NCBI GenBank assembly: GCA_041656295.1
Contig: JBBADV010000007.1
Coordinates: forward strand, 1-64,000
Reading direction: 5' to 3'
Length of the DNA stretch: 64,000 nt
From: Kiritimatiellales bacterium
GTDB lineage: Bacteria; Verrucomicrobiota; Kiritimatiellia; Kiritimatiellales; Tichowtungiaceae
In this document: positions 43,736 through 52,923 of the stretch, piece by piece
How the letters are laid out: each line of letters opens with the position of its first letter
Numbering within the stretch: the stretch's first letter is position 1
The notes under the pieces: model-generated
Database searches by the model: none
What the model was told of the DNA's origin: nothing
The model's input: only the letters and a program-made list of their open reading frames with translations
Made by a program: the position numbers and the translations under genes

Positions 43736-43892
43736 ACTGACGCACCCATTGGGTATCAAACGCATGTTCCCGGTCCGGGATACCTGCCTCCGCCAACACC
43801 GCAAAATATTCTTTCGGCCAATGCGGATTTGAATTAAATGCCACCGGTTTCCTGAGCAACACCCGCGGATGTTGCTCAACAACTTTTTTCAT
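43722..43892 (-). pseudogene. N-terminal fragment of a tyrosine recombinase, possibly integron integrase
   Basis: From ATG 43892 the frame reads MKKVVEQHPRVLLRKPVAFN, followed by PHWPKEYFAVLAEAGIPDREHAFDTQWVRQFFNR and then runs into the IS relic. The W-x(8)-A-GIP-x(8)-WV-x-x-F pattern resembles the N-terminal SAM-like domain of integron-type integrases. About 57 codons remain and the catalytic domain is absent. IS insertion at 43721 explains the truncation. Confidence 0.45.
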
Positions 43893-44463
43893 GCACGGAA
43901 TGCTATACGACAACCTGAAATAAAAAAATGAAAATATCAGACAAATCAAAGTTGAAATCAACCCCAGCGGACCGTAGCCTCCAGGAAATGAATGACGTAG
44001 AATAACTGTTAGGCACCAAATGAGGTTTCTGGGGGAGACGTGGTTATACTTCGTACCAAGCTATCTCGCATCATCTTTCTAGCCAGTATCTTGGTGTCGT
44101 TTATCGCGATTCATTTCACCAGCGTACTCGATGGAATCGGCGAGGAGCTTGTCGGGAAAGGGGGACGCTGCGCTCCCCCTTACATCCCCCCTCTATCGAA
44201 CGCATTCATCCCCGTGGCAAGCCACGGGGTATTCTGCGACAGATTTCGATAAAATTCGTCAAAACTCACCGCTGTATTCGCCCGTCTATAATTCCCCAGC
44301 CGCTACAGCATTCTCCAGGATCTCAGACATCGGCACCTTGATGCCTTTGCGATTTGTTGCAGGAGTACCACGGTAATATTCTTTTCCCTGTGCTCGATTG
44401 TTCAGGAACGGGGACGAGTTGTTCACAAAGCGCAGATACCGGTAAACTCAAATAAGCAGCACT
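43893..44463. other. Relic region with palindromes and a possible integron att core
   Basis: No gene is firmly supported. GTTAGGC at 44008-44014, in the context AACTGTTAGGC, fits the integron core GTTRRRY and lies about 115 bases upstream of the recombinase fragment, the usual place of attI. After it, a frame at 44040-44252 (GTG start after GGGGGAG; one membrane segment) runs into palindromes and may be a cassette remnant. Hairpins are at 44159-44180 (AGGGGGA/TCCCCCT) and 44210-44229 (CCCCGTGGC/GCCACGGGG). No second GTTRRRY site was found downstream. Confidence 0.4.
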
Positions 44464-45291
44464 CTAAAAATCAGTTTTTTTCCGGAACTCTTCAGGAGTC
44501 ATTCCCATTTGTTGCCGGAAAATTCGAAAAAACTGGGTGTAACTTCCAAAACCGGAATCCATTGCCAGTGTGAGAAGGTCGTATTTCGGGTGTTTAAACA
44601 TGAGATTGATAAAGCGGTCGAGTTTTACACGGTTACGAAATTCGGTAATTGAGATACCCATTTCCTTTTTGAACATGCGGCTGATCTGGCTCGGGCTGAT
44701 ATTGAATTCACCGGCGAGAACGTCAAGATTTTTATGATCATTGGAATGAGACAGCAGATAGATAATTTTTTGGATGTGTGGCGACACAGGCTGATGAATA
44801 TTGATTGTAGCGTTTTCATGAAAATCTTTCCAGAGTCCGGCAACGAGATATCCTAGCCCGAGCCGGTAAATGACAGGATGAGTCTTTTGTTGTGCGGCAA
44901 CATCCGGTAGAAGTTTTTCATATAGACGTGCCGTTGCGAGATGGAAGCGGCGGCAGAAATATTCCTGCGGATCGCGGGCTTTCAACGGCATGAGATAACG
45001 GCTTTTACACAGCGTGTTTAAAAAGGATTGCCGCACTGTGATATTCCACATCTGGAAGTCAGAACTGCGGTCATACAGAACATGTTCCTGTGCCGGAAAG
45101 AGAAATACGATTCCGCGCGCCTCCAGATTATAAATGCGGTCGTTAACGTTATATTTTGCCTGTCCGCGTTCCACAAAATTAATTTCGAGGTGCTCATGAT
45201 GATGCGGTGCAGCAATGGTTTCCGGCGCTTCATGGCGCGTGATGGATCCATATTTATCATCTTTGTGCAGTATCAGTGTTTCTTTCGGCAT
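44464..45291 (-). CDS. AraC family transcriptional regulator of the glycan locus
   Basis: The 275-residue protein has an N-terminal cupin-like sensor (HHHEHLEINFVERGQAKYNVNDRIYNLEARGIVFLFPAQEH near 30-70) and a C-terminal AraC DNA-binding domain with two helix-turn-helix motifs (LDVLAGEFNISPSQISRMFKKEMGIS and LTLAMDSGFGSYTQFFRIFRQQMGMTPEEFRK). ATG 45291 with AAGGAG upstream is chosen over a longer frame. It is divergent from the GH94 gene, so it probably controls this glycan-degradation locus. Its own start lies 14 bases from a motif repeated at 60711 and 61507. Confidence 0.9.
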   Translation of the reverse strand: MPKETLILHKDDKYGSITRHEAPETIAAPHHHEHLEINFVERGQAKYNVNDRIYNLEARGIVFLFPAQEHVLYDRSSDFQMWNITVRQSFLNTLCKSRYLMPLKARDPQEYFCRRFHLATARLYEKLLPDVAAQQKTHPVIYRLGLGYLVAGLWKDFHENATINIHQPVSPHIQKIIYLLSHSNDHKNLDVLAGEFNISPSQISRMFKKEMGISITEFRNRVKLDRFINLMFKHPKYDLLTLAMDSGFGSYTQFFRIFRQQMGMTPEEFRKKTDF

Positions 45292-45304
45292 ACCGGCTCC
45301 TTGC

Positions 45305-45319
45305 GCAAAAAATGCAAAC
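45305..45319 (+). promoter_or_regulatory. Candidate operator, copy 1 (AraC/GH94 intergenic)
   Basis: GCAAAAAATGCAAAC differs at one base from the motif at 60711-60725. It is 85 bases before the GH94 ATG. Confidence 0.5.
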
Positions 45320-45404
45320 AGAAGTTTTTTAAATGTAAAGTCCGTTTTCTTGCGGTGCGATAATTTTGATTCGAACAATAAGAATTTTAACGTGAGGATT
45401 GATA

Positions 45405-47927
45405 ATGGAAATGAACGGAAATTTTTCTACTGACGGCAAAGAATTTATTTTAAACGATCCATTGTTACAGCGGCCCTGGATGAATGTGCTGTCTAACGGG
45501 CGCTGGTGCTATGTTGCGAGTCATCTTGGCGGCGGCTATTCTTTTATTGATCAGCCGAATGTCGGACGCATTACGCGCTGGCATATTGACGGCGTTCCGC
45601 GCGATACCGTTGGGAAATTTTTATTTCTGTGCGATGAAAAATCTGGCGACTGGTGGAACGCGAACGGTTATCCGCCGTTTGATCCGCTGGATTCATGGCG
45701 CTGTCATATCGGACTTGGTTATAACCGGATTGTTTCGGCGCATCATGGAATTGAAGCGGAGCAAACGTGGTTTACGCCGATGCCGGATGCATCAAAAACC
45801 GGCACATTTGAAGTCGGTGATGCATGCTTGATTTGGACGGTTCAACTTAAAAATACCTCTGACCGGGAACGAGAAATCTCTGCAACATCATATGTGGAGC
45901 TGGCACCGGGCAACTGGTTTGAAGACACATCGTGGCGCGAGTTTTATACATTGATGCAACGGCAGGAATTTAAGGATAACACATTGTACAACCGCTCAAC
46001 GCTCTGGGTGAAACATACCGGCGGCTGGCAGGCTCAGAATTCAGATGCAAACAACATTCCTTTTGATTACGCAGTTTTTTTGAACAGTTCGGCACCGGTG
46101 GATAGCTATGAAGGTGATCGCTATCAATTTATTGGTGCGTATCGCGATTTAAAGTCGCCGCAGGCAATGGAACAGAAAACACTTTGCAATGTTGTCGCTA
46201 CGGGGCGTGATGCCTGTGCCGCACTTCGCAGCCGGTTTGTTTTACAGCCCGGTGAACACATCGAATATGTTTTAATTCTCGGTGCGACTCCGGTAGATTC
46301 ACGAGATGCATCCGGTTTGTATGAAAAATATAACACGCCGGAAAAAGCGCGTGCAGCATTTGAAAACCTGAATGCATACTGGAACAACGTGATTTCTTCT
46401 CCAATGGTGGAAACGCCGGATGGCGATCTCAACACGATGGTGAATATCTGGTTTAAATATCAGGGTGCAATTCTCTCGTGGTGGAACCGCAATACAGGAT
46501 ACTGCTATTCCGGTATTTATAATTACGGCGTTCGCGATGCCTGCCAGGATGCTGTTTCCCGTCTGAGCCAAGATCCGGAATGGGTGCGTGGATTGATCCT
46601 GAAAAAAATCATGATCTGGCAGTTTGACGACGGCGATTATGCGCACAACGGCAATTTCATGAATATGTTCGGTGCGCGCACATTCCATTCCGACGACCCG
46701 TTAAACCCGCTGTTCATCGTGGCACACTACTGCCGTGAAACCGGCGACTTTTCAATCCTTGATGAAAAAACACAGTGGGTAAATCCGCAAACCGGAATTT
46801 CCGGCGATTCAAAAAAACCGGACGCATCAATTTATGAACATCTGATCGCCGGAATTGAGTTTTTCTGGAGTCAATTTTCGGACCGCGGCCTACCGTTAAT
46901 TCTGAAAGCGGACTGGAATGATGCGCTCGATCAGTGCGGTAAAACTCCGGAACTGGATGAGAATAAAAATATTATTCCGGGAACATCGGGACAGGCGGAA
47001 TCTGTAATGCTTGCGGGCTGGGCATGCATTTGTATAGAGATGTTTTATGAATGCATGGAAAAAGCTGGGGATTTCCAGCGGCTGGAAATCTATCGCCGGA
47101 AAATCGCAGAGCTAAAGATGCGTGTAAATGAACTCTGCTGGGACGGCGACTGGTACCGGCGCGCGACGCACCATTCCGGCTGGGTTCTCGGCACAAAAGA
47201 GCAACTGGACACCGGCGGAGCATTTTTCGGGAATCCGAATGCATTTGCAGTGATCGCCGGAATTGCCGATGTCTCGCGCATAGAAAAAATAATGAACAGT
47301 TTTGAAAAATATCTGGACACAGAATATGGTAGCCGCTGTTTTTATCCGCCGTTTGCCGAACCGGAAAAACGTGCCGGAATTATCAGCCGGTTTGCGCCGG
47401 GAACGAAAGAAAACGGATCGTTGCAAGGGCATAACAGTCGCTGGCGGATCTGGGCGGAATGTACGGCCGGTCGCGGCGATAAGGCGTATGAAATTATGCG
47501 CACGATGCTGCCAAATGTACGCTGGAAAGAAGACGGCGAAAATTATCTGATTGAGCCGTATGCCGCATGCCAGTTTATCTATGCGCCGGAAGCAGATCAC
47601 CCCGGTGAGGGGTCGCACTCCTGGGCTACAGGAACAGCGTGCTGGACGCTGTTGAATGTCTGGGAGCATATGCTGGGTGTCCGTCCTGAATTAACAGGAT
47701 TACGGATCGACCCATGCCTTCCATCAGAGTGGGAGAATATTCGCATGATACGGAAATTCCGCGGATGTGAATACACTATACAAATCCAAAAACCGAGAGG
47801 GATCTGCAAAGGAACGGTATCGTTGACTGTAAATGGGCAGGAGATTGACGGAGATATTATTCCGATTCAGGAGAGCGGTAGTATATGCGCAGTGAATGTA
47901 GCGATCAAATCACCAGCAGTCCGTTAG
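45405..47927 (+). CDS. GH94 family glycoside phosphorylase
   Basis: The 840-residue protein has the GH94 layout: an N-terminal beta-sandwich (RPWMNVLSNGRWCYVASHLGGGYSFIDQPN), a linker and an (alpha/alpha)6 barrel with the catalytic acid in LKADWNDALDQCG (Asp about 503), then GHNSRWRIWAECTAGRGDKAYE and HSWATGTACW. Such enzymes split a beta-linked disaccharide with phosphate. The donor and acceptor cannot be told (cellobiose, chitobiose, laminaribiose and cellobionate enzymes share the fold). There is no signal peptide, so it acts in the cytoplasm. ATG 45405 follows GAGG. Confidence 0.88.
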   Translation: MEMNGNFSTDGKEFILNDPLLQRPWMNVLSNGRWCYVASHLGGGYSFIDQPNVGRITRWHIDGVPRDTVGKFLFLCDEKSGDWWNANGYPPFDPLDSWRCHIGLGYNRIVSAHHGIEAEQTWFTPMPDASKTGTFEVGDACLIWTVQLKNTSDREREISATSYVELAPGNWFEDTSWREFYTLMQRQEFKDNTLYNRSTLWVKHTGGWQAQNSDANNIPFDYAVFLNSSAPVDSYEGDRYQFIGAYRDLKSPQAMEQKTLCNVVATGRDACAALRSRFVLQPGEHIEYVLILGATPVDSRDASGLYEKYNTPEKARAAFENLNAYWNNVISSPMVETPDGDLNTMVNIWFKYQGAILSWWNRNTGYCYSGIYNYGVRDACQDAVSRLSQDPEWVRGLILKKIMIWQFDDGDYAHNGNFMNMFGARTFHSDDPLNPLFIVAHYCRETGDFSILDEKTQWVNPQTGISGDSKKPDASIYEHLIAGIEFFWSQFSDRGLPLILKADWNDALDQCGKTPELDENKNIIPGTSGQAESVMLAGWACICIEMFYECMEKAGDFQRLEIYRRKIAELKMRVNELCWDGDWYRRATHHSGWVLGTKEQLDTGGAFFGNPNAFAVIAGIADVSRIEKIMNSFEKYLDTEYGSRCFYPPFAEPEKRAGIISRFAPGTKENGSLQGHNSRWRIWAECTAGRGDKAYEIMRTMLPNVRWKEDGENYLIEPYAACQFIYAPEADHPGEGSHSWATGTACWTLLNVWEHMLGVRPELTGLRIDPCLPSEWENIRMIRKFRGCEYTIQIQKPRGICKGTVSLTVNGQEIDGDIIPIQESGSICAVNVAIKSPAVR

Positions 47928-47938
47928 AAAGAACAATC

Positions 47939-48079
47939 ATGACTCAGCGCGAGCGTATCTTAACTGCACTGAATGCCGGTCTGCTAATCGGACTTTTGCA
48001 AGTGCTGGCAGAAGATACGCGCAGGCAAATGAAATTACGGTTTTTGAGACAGTGGTACACGACGGAAAGTAAAAATTAA
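47939..48079 (+). CDS. Small ORF with uroporphyrinogen-decarboxylase-like start, possibly a remnant
   Basis: The 46-residue product begins MTQRERILTALN, a near-exact match to the opening of UroD/methyltransferase-type proteins common in these genomes, but the rest (LLIGLLQVLAEDTRRQMKLRFLRQWYTTESKN) has no UroD character. It lies 11 bases after GH94, and its stop TAA overlaps the next ATG by one base (TAATG), so translation coupling is possible. It is either an internal-deletion remnant or a small coupling peptide. Confidence 0.35.
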   Translation: MTQRERILTALNAGLLIGLLQVLAEDTRRQMKLRFLRQWYTTESKN

Positions 48080-49788
48080 TGAAACAAAACACAGTTGTTT
48101 TTGATGTTACGGGACTGGACTGGTGGACGGAGCTTTACACCGTTGAAGCAGTACAGGGACTTGCTAACCGGAGCGGCCCGCAGATAATGTTCGGCCCAAG
48201 CGATTATTCTGCCGCACAGGATCGTCCCGGCTCACCGTGGAACGAAAACTGGATGCACATTTATTCCGAGCGTAACGGGATTACTTTCGAGCCGTTGCAC
48301 GGGCTGCTGCCGCTGCTCGACCGTTTCAAACATCTGTTTTCCGGAATTGTTGTTTACGATCCTAAAATTGACGGAACGCGCTGTGTTGCAATGACGCTCG
48401 CCGGAACAGATTCTCTGCTGCCGGTAACAAAAAAAATGCTGGCTGGGGAATCGCCGGAACTGAAAGGAAAGTTGAATTTTCAAACATTGGAAAACTATCT
48501 GGGACTTGAGATCAAAGAAGATTTAACCGGCCGGTTCCGCGACAGTGTTGACGTGTATGCATGGGCGCTTGAGCATGTCATGCCGAAATGCAACCGGCGC
48601 TGGGCGCATACACCGTCAGGGCCGGATGTCGACGGGCTGTATATCGGCCTCGGTCCGTTTCGCAGCTTCGACTGGACGATCGCAAACAAAGGTTTCATTT
48701 TTAATTTAACGCTAGGTTACGAGGATCAGAGATCTTTCGGCGGCATTGTGAAAGGTGACAAACGGCAGGCGGATATGTACCGCCGGATTCTGGATGCACT
48801 CGAAGCGCCAGCATTCATTTTCGGTTATGGCGAATTTGAATGGAGCTGGTTCATGTTGGTCGGTGAGAAAGGGCATTATTATCTTCATTGGGGAGATAAC
48901 ATGAGTTTTCACGCCAAAGTTTCGCCACGCAGTAATGTGCTTCACCAGAAATTCCAATGTCGGGAAGATGAAATAGACCGTTCCGATCGGCGTTACCGGG
49001 TTTGTTTTATCACCAGTGAAGGTGACACAATGAAAGGTCCGGTGCCGTTCTTTTTCGGAAGCTGGAACGATCCGCAGCGCGGCGCCATCCCGATAAACTG
49101 GACGCTTCCGGCGATGATGTCGGAATTCCCGGCGATGTTGGAATATTATTATGAAACCGCGACCGCGAATGATTATTTCGTGGCGTTCGATATTTTTAAT
49201 TTCAAAATGCCGACGTTCACAAAATTTTTACAAGAACATGCAGCACGTTACAGACAAACTGATTTAACAGTGCCTGTGCTGACAGAGCGCTCTAAAAATG
49301 ATACCCGGCTGAATGAATTTGCAGAAGCTGTAAAACCGTCCGGCATTGCATTCATTGAATGGCTTTCTCCTGGTCGCGCGGCGTATCAGCGTAGACTTCC
49401 CGATGGAACCCCGGTGGTCTGCTGTTCAGACGATTTAGGATACTGGCAGGCAAAAATCACCGGATCCTGGGGATCGGAATGGACCGATGACATTAAAGAT
49501 CCGGTAAAGCGTTATATACTGATCGAAAAACTGATTCGCAATATTGAACAGGCTGCGGAACAGCTTTTGATGCCGGGGCCGGTGATTGTATACGGTGACA
49601 CGCACCGCTGCGGTGAGCTGTCCGCATTTTATGCAGATGTCACTGCAGCGCTTGATTCACAGCGGTTTAAAGTTGCGCGACTTGACGAAGCGCTGTTCGC
49701 AGCACGCATCATGCTTCCCGACCAAATTGAACCCCCGGAAACGGATGTTCCGGAAACCAAAGCAGCACTGCTTGAAATTCATAATTAA
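48079..49788 (+). CDS. GxGYxYP-domain-like protein, no signal peptide
   Basis: The 569-residue protein resembles the GxGYxYP family of putative glycan-active proteins: VEAVQGLANRSGPQIMFG near 23-40, GIVVYDPKIDGTRCVAMTLAGTDSLLPV, FGYGEFEWSWF, and an FITSEGDTMKGPVPFFFGSW...FPAMLEYYYETATANDYFVA core near 310-375. The name-giving GxGYxYP itself is not conserved (DIFNFKMP in its place). No signal peptide is seen, unlike its paralogue at 51271-52923. The activity is unknown; context suggests action on a sulfated or beta-linked glycan. Confidence 0.65.
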   Translation: MKQNTVVFDVTGLDWWTELYTVEAVQGLANRSGPQIMFGPSDYSAAQDRPGSPWNENWMHIYSERNGITFEPLHGLLPLLDRFKHLFSGIVVYDPKIDGTRCVAMTLAGTDSLLPVTKKMLAGESPELKGKLNFQTLENYLGLEIKEDLTGRFRDSVDVYAWALEHVMPKCNRRWAHTPSGPDVDGLYIGLGPFRSFDWTIANKGFIFNLTLGYEDQRSFGGIVKGDKRQADMYRRILDALEAPAFIFGYGEFEWSWFMLVGEKGHYYLHWGDNMSFHAKVSPRSNVLHQKFQCREDEIDRSDRRYRVCFITSEGDTMKGPVPFFFGSWNDPQRGAIPINWTLPAMMSEFPAMLEYYYETATANDYFVAFDIFNFKMPTFTKFLQEHAARYRQTDLTVPVLTERSKNDTRLNEFAEAVKPSGIAFIEWLSPGRAAYQRRLPDGTPVVCCSDDLGYWQAKITGSWGSEWTDDIKDPVKRYILIEKLIRNIEQAAEQLLMPGPVIVYGDTHRCGELSAFYADVTAALDSQRFKVARLDEALFAARIMLPDQIEPPETDVPETKAALLEIHN

Positions 49789-49798
49789 GGAGACCAAC

Positions 49799-51280
49799 AT
49801 GAAGCATCAAAAAATTACTGTGGTGACAGCCATGTTAACCGCGTTGAAATGTTTTGGAAATCAACCGAACACACCGAAAAACATTTTGTTTTTGATGTGC
49901 GATGACCTGAAACCGCTTTTAAACTGCTACGGTGACTGCCGCGCAATTACACCAAATTTCGACCGGCTGGCGGAACGCGGCTTTGTATTTGACAATGCGT
50001 TTTGTCAATATCCGGTGTGCGGACCGTCACGCCTGAGTATGCTGACCGGGCTGCGCCCGACAACCAGCAGTGCATATGAAAACACGCAGGAACAGATGTG
50101 GCCGGAAACTGTACGCAATATTCCGAGCCTCCCTGCTTATTTCAAGCAGAACGGTTATTACACGGTTTCGATCGGGAAAGTATATCATTCACCAAAAGAA
50201 ACCGATCTCGATTCATGGAGTGAACCGCCGGTCGCATTTGCAAACCATGTGTATCTGCTCCCGAAAAACAGAGCAAAACAGGAAGAGTTTATGCGCCAGC
50301 ACAATGCCGGCGCACCATGGGAAGAAATCGGCCCTAAAATGCTGGTCGCCTGTACCGAAGATGCCGATGTTGCGGACAATGAATATATGCCGGGTAAGCA
50401 TACAGATATTGCCATTAGTAAACTGCGCGAACTCGCAGATAAAAAAGAACCATTTTTTATGGGACTCGGCTGGTCGCGCCCGCACTATCCGTTCAATGCA
50501 CCGAAAAAATACTGGAATCTATATGACCGCGAAAAAATAGAAGTCAGCGGTCTGGAACACATCGTCCCTCCCGAAAACGAACGGGTTCTCCGGCAGAAAA
50601 ACTGGGAAGTGTTTGATTACGGTGATGTTGAAGACGGACCGATTGATTCGGCATTGCAAAAACGAATGATGCATGGATATATGGCGTGCGTCAGTTATGT
50701 GGACGCGCAGCTTGGCCGTGTTCTGGATGAGCTGCAGCAGCTGGGAATTGCGGGGCAGACGGTGATTGTTCTGATCGGCGACCACGGGTTTCACTTAGGC
50801 GAGCATGGACTGTGGGGAAAGTTCACACATCTGGAAGAGTCTGCGCGCAGTCCATTGATCGTTGCGGATCCGGGGAATCTCCGTGCCGGAAGCCATATTT
50901 CTGAGTTGGTTGAATTTGTTGATATCTATCCTTCATTTTGCGAAATGGCCGGCTTGCCGGTTCCCGGGCATTGTGAAGGAAGCAGTCTGGTGCCTTTAAT
51001 GAACGGAAATTCCAAACATTGGAAGAGAGCTGTCTTTACACAATACAATCTGGGCAATGCATGGGGAACCTCTATGCGTACGGAACAGTATCGTTATACG
51101 GAATTCATACACCCGAAGACGGGGAAGGTGCAGGCTCTCAGTCTGTATGATCTTGTAAAAGACCCGGGTTCCGGCAGAAATTTCGCTTATGATGATGCAT
51201 ACCGGCCGGTTGTAAAACAGTTGCATGAACAATGGCTGGGAGGCTGGCAGAAACAGAAAGAGGAAATGAAATGTCGCTGA
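49799..51280 (+). CDS. S1 sulfatase (iduronate-2-sulfatase-like), Cys type
   Basis: The 493-residue protein has ILFLMCDDLKPLLNCYGD (metal-binding Asp pair), the activation motif CGPSR at Cys74 (to be converted to formylglycine), IVLIGDHGFHLGEHGLWGKFTHLE and HYPFNAPKKYWNLYD, as in the iduronate-2-sulfatase-like subfamily. A short hydrophobic N-terminus (ITVVTAMLTALKCFG) could be a signal peptide. ATG 49799 follows AAGGAGA. It overlaps the following gene by 10 bases. The natural substrate is not known. Confidence 0.88.
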   Translation: MKHQKITVVTAMLTALKCFGNQPNTPKNILFLMCDDLKPLLNCYGDCRAITPNFDRLAERGFVFDNAFCQYPVCGPSRLSMLTGLRPTTSSAYENTQEQMWPETVRNIPSLPAYFKQNGYYTVSIGKVYHSPKETDLDSWSEPPVAFANHVYLLPKNRAKQEEFMRQHNAGAPWEEIGPKMLVACTEDADVADNEYMPGKHTDIAISKLRELADKKEPFFMGLGWSRPHYPFNAPKKYWNLYDREKIEVSGLEHIVPPENERVLRQKNWEVFDYGDVEDGPIDSALQKRMMHGYMACVSYVDAQLGRVLDELQQLGIAGQTVIVLIGDHGFHLGEHGLWGKFTHLEESARSPLIVADPGNLRAGSHISELVEFVDIYPSFCEMAGLPVPGHCEGSSLVPLMNGNSKHWKRAVFTQYNLGNAWGTSMRTEQYRYTEFIHPKTGKVQALSLYDLVKDPGSGRNFAYDDAYRPVVKQLHEQWLGGWQKQKEEMKCR

Positions 51281-52923
51281 GAAAAAAACGCTGCGATCGA
51301 TTCATCTGGCTGGGGCTGTCGTTGCTTCATCTGGAATGTTTCGGGACAGAAGCATACACATTTCCTTTGAATCTGTACAAAGGCCGTCCGCTGGATGAGC
51401 GGATCACAGTCGAAGTTCTTCAGGGAATTGTGAACCGCGATGGTCCCCGTCTTTTTTTGACCGAAACATGGACTCCATACAACCAAATGTGGACCAATGT
51501 TTATTCTGCCGGATACGAAATACAGTTTAAGTCTGTAAGCAGCCTTCCTGACCTGATTCAGCAGTTCCGGGATCAGCTTTCCGGAGTTGTATTGTATGAC
51601 CCGAAGGTAGACGGAACCCGTTATATTGCGGCAACGCTGGGCGGACTGGACAATCTTCTGCCGGTTGCGGCCGGCAGCCGGCTTTTAACGCAGATTGATC
51701 TGCCGGTGAAAGAAGATTTGACCGGCCGCTTCAAAACCAGTGTCGAAGTATATGAATGGGCGCTTAAAGAAATTTTGCCGCGTTGCAACCGTAAAGTGGC
51801 GCACACTCCCGCCGCCGGAAAAGTGGATGGAAAATATATCGGGTGGGGCTTTCACGGATTGGATTATACCGTGGCGGAAAAAGGGTTTATTTTTAATCTC
51901 GGCTGTATCGATCGGGATATGGAGGCGTTCGGGCGGATCATTGACGCAACGCCGGACCAGTTGCGTCTTTACCGGGAAATTCTTACGCAGCTTGAAAGTC
52001 CGGCATTGATTTTCGGCTACGGAGAATATGAGCTGGCGTGGTTCGATCTACTCGGCGAATACGGCCATACCTATCTGCATTGGGGCAATAATCTCAGCTA
52101 CCATGCAAAAGTTCCGGCGCATCAGCCGGAGTTTAAACAGAAACAGCACATTGCACCGGAAAATGTAACGGTGGAGAAAAACAAATATTACGTCACCTTT
52201 CTCAGCAGCGAAGGCGATTCAACGAAAGGACCGCTGCCTTTTTTCTTCGGAAGCTGGTTCGATCCCGCGCGCGGCTCTGTCCCGATGAACTGGTGTATGC
52301 ATCCGGAAATGGTGCGATTCCCCGCGATGCTTGAATATTATTATGACACAGCTACAACAAATGATTATTTCGTGGCAATGCAGGTATTCAACTTTGAAAT
52401 GAAAAATCTATCCGCCTTTTCGGCACATGTGAAAAAATTGATGCAGCAGGCGGACATCTCTTGCGTTATCGCAGATTTTGCAAATCCGGCGGACAACCCG
52501 GTGAAGAAAGAAAATTTTCTGCGGATTCTTCAGCCGCTCGGCGCGGTGGATGCGCTGTTCGAGTACTCTACGCCGCAAGGCTACAATCGTGTTATTAGCG
52601 GCGGTATTCCGCTCGCAGGAACATCGATGAATCTAACCTACTGGTATCGGTTGCTTCCCGGCGGCTGGGACGCTCACTGGCAAAAAATGTATAAAGACCC
52701 AGCACAGCAATCGATGGTTTTTGATGTGGTGATCGGAGAAATCGAAAAAGAAGCTGCTGCACATCAGCCGCCCTACCTCATCGTGGTGTATACCGATCTT
52801 CATGAATTTGATTTGCATTGCGAGATGCACCGTGAAATCGCAGCCCGGCTGGATCCAAAACGTTTCAAAGTTGTCCGGCTTGATGAGGGGATGTCGGCTT
52901 TAAGACAGTGGAATAAACGATGA
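51271..52923 (+). CDS. GxGYxYP-domain-like protein with signal peptide
   Basis: The 550-residue protein is a clear paralogue of the one at 48079-49788: LTGRFKTSVEVYEWALKEILPRCNRKVAHTP against LTGRFRDSVDVYAWALEHVMPKCNRRWAHTP. LSSEGDSTKGPLPFFFGSWFDPARGSVPMNW and YYYDTATTNDYFVAM also match. It has an N-terminal membrane-type segment (FIWLGLSLLHLECFG, 11-25) and so is probably exported. The start overlaps the sulfatase stop, with AGAGGA upstream; its stop overlaps the next gene by 4 bases (ATGA). Confidence 0.65.
   Translation: MSLRKKRCDRFIWLGLSLLHLECFGTEAYTFPLNLYKGRPLDERITVEVLQGIVNRDGPRLFLTETWTPYNQMWTNVYSAGYEIQFKSVSSLPDLIQQFRDQLSGVVLYDPKVDGTRYIAATLGGLDNLLPVAAGSRLLTQIDLPVKEDLTGRFKTSVEVYEWALKEILPRCNRKVAHTPAAGKVDGKYIGWGFHGLDYTVAEKGFIFNLGCIDRDMEAFGRIIDATPDQLRLYREILTQLESPALIFGYGEYELAWFDLLGEYGHTYLHWGNNLSYHAKVPAHQPEFKQKQHIAPENVTVEKNKYYVTFLSSEGDSTKGPLPFFFGSWFDPARGSVPMNWCMHPEMVRFPAMLEYYYDTATTNDYFVAMQVFNFEMKNLSAFSAHVKKLMQQADISCVIADFANPADNPVKKENFLRILQPLGAVDALFEYSTPQGYNRVISGGIPLAGTSMNLTYWYRLLPGGWDAHWQKMYKDPAQQSMVFDVVIGEIEKEAAAHQPPYLIVVYTDLHEFDLHCEMHREIAARLDPKRFKVVRLDEGMSALRQWNKR

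Noticed and set aside
44014..44463. attC sites downstream of the GTTAGGC core
   Set aside because: No second GTTRRRY or RYYYAAC pair with a foldable spacer could be found, so no cassette array is claimed.
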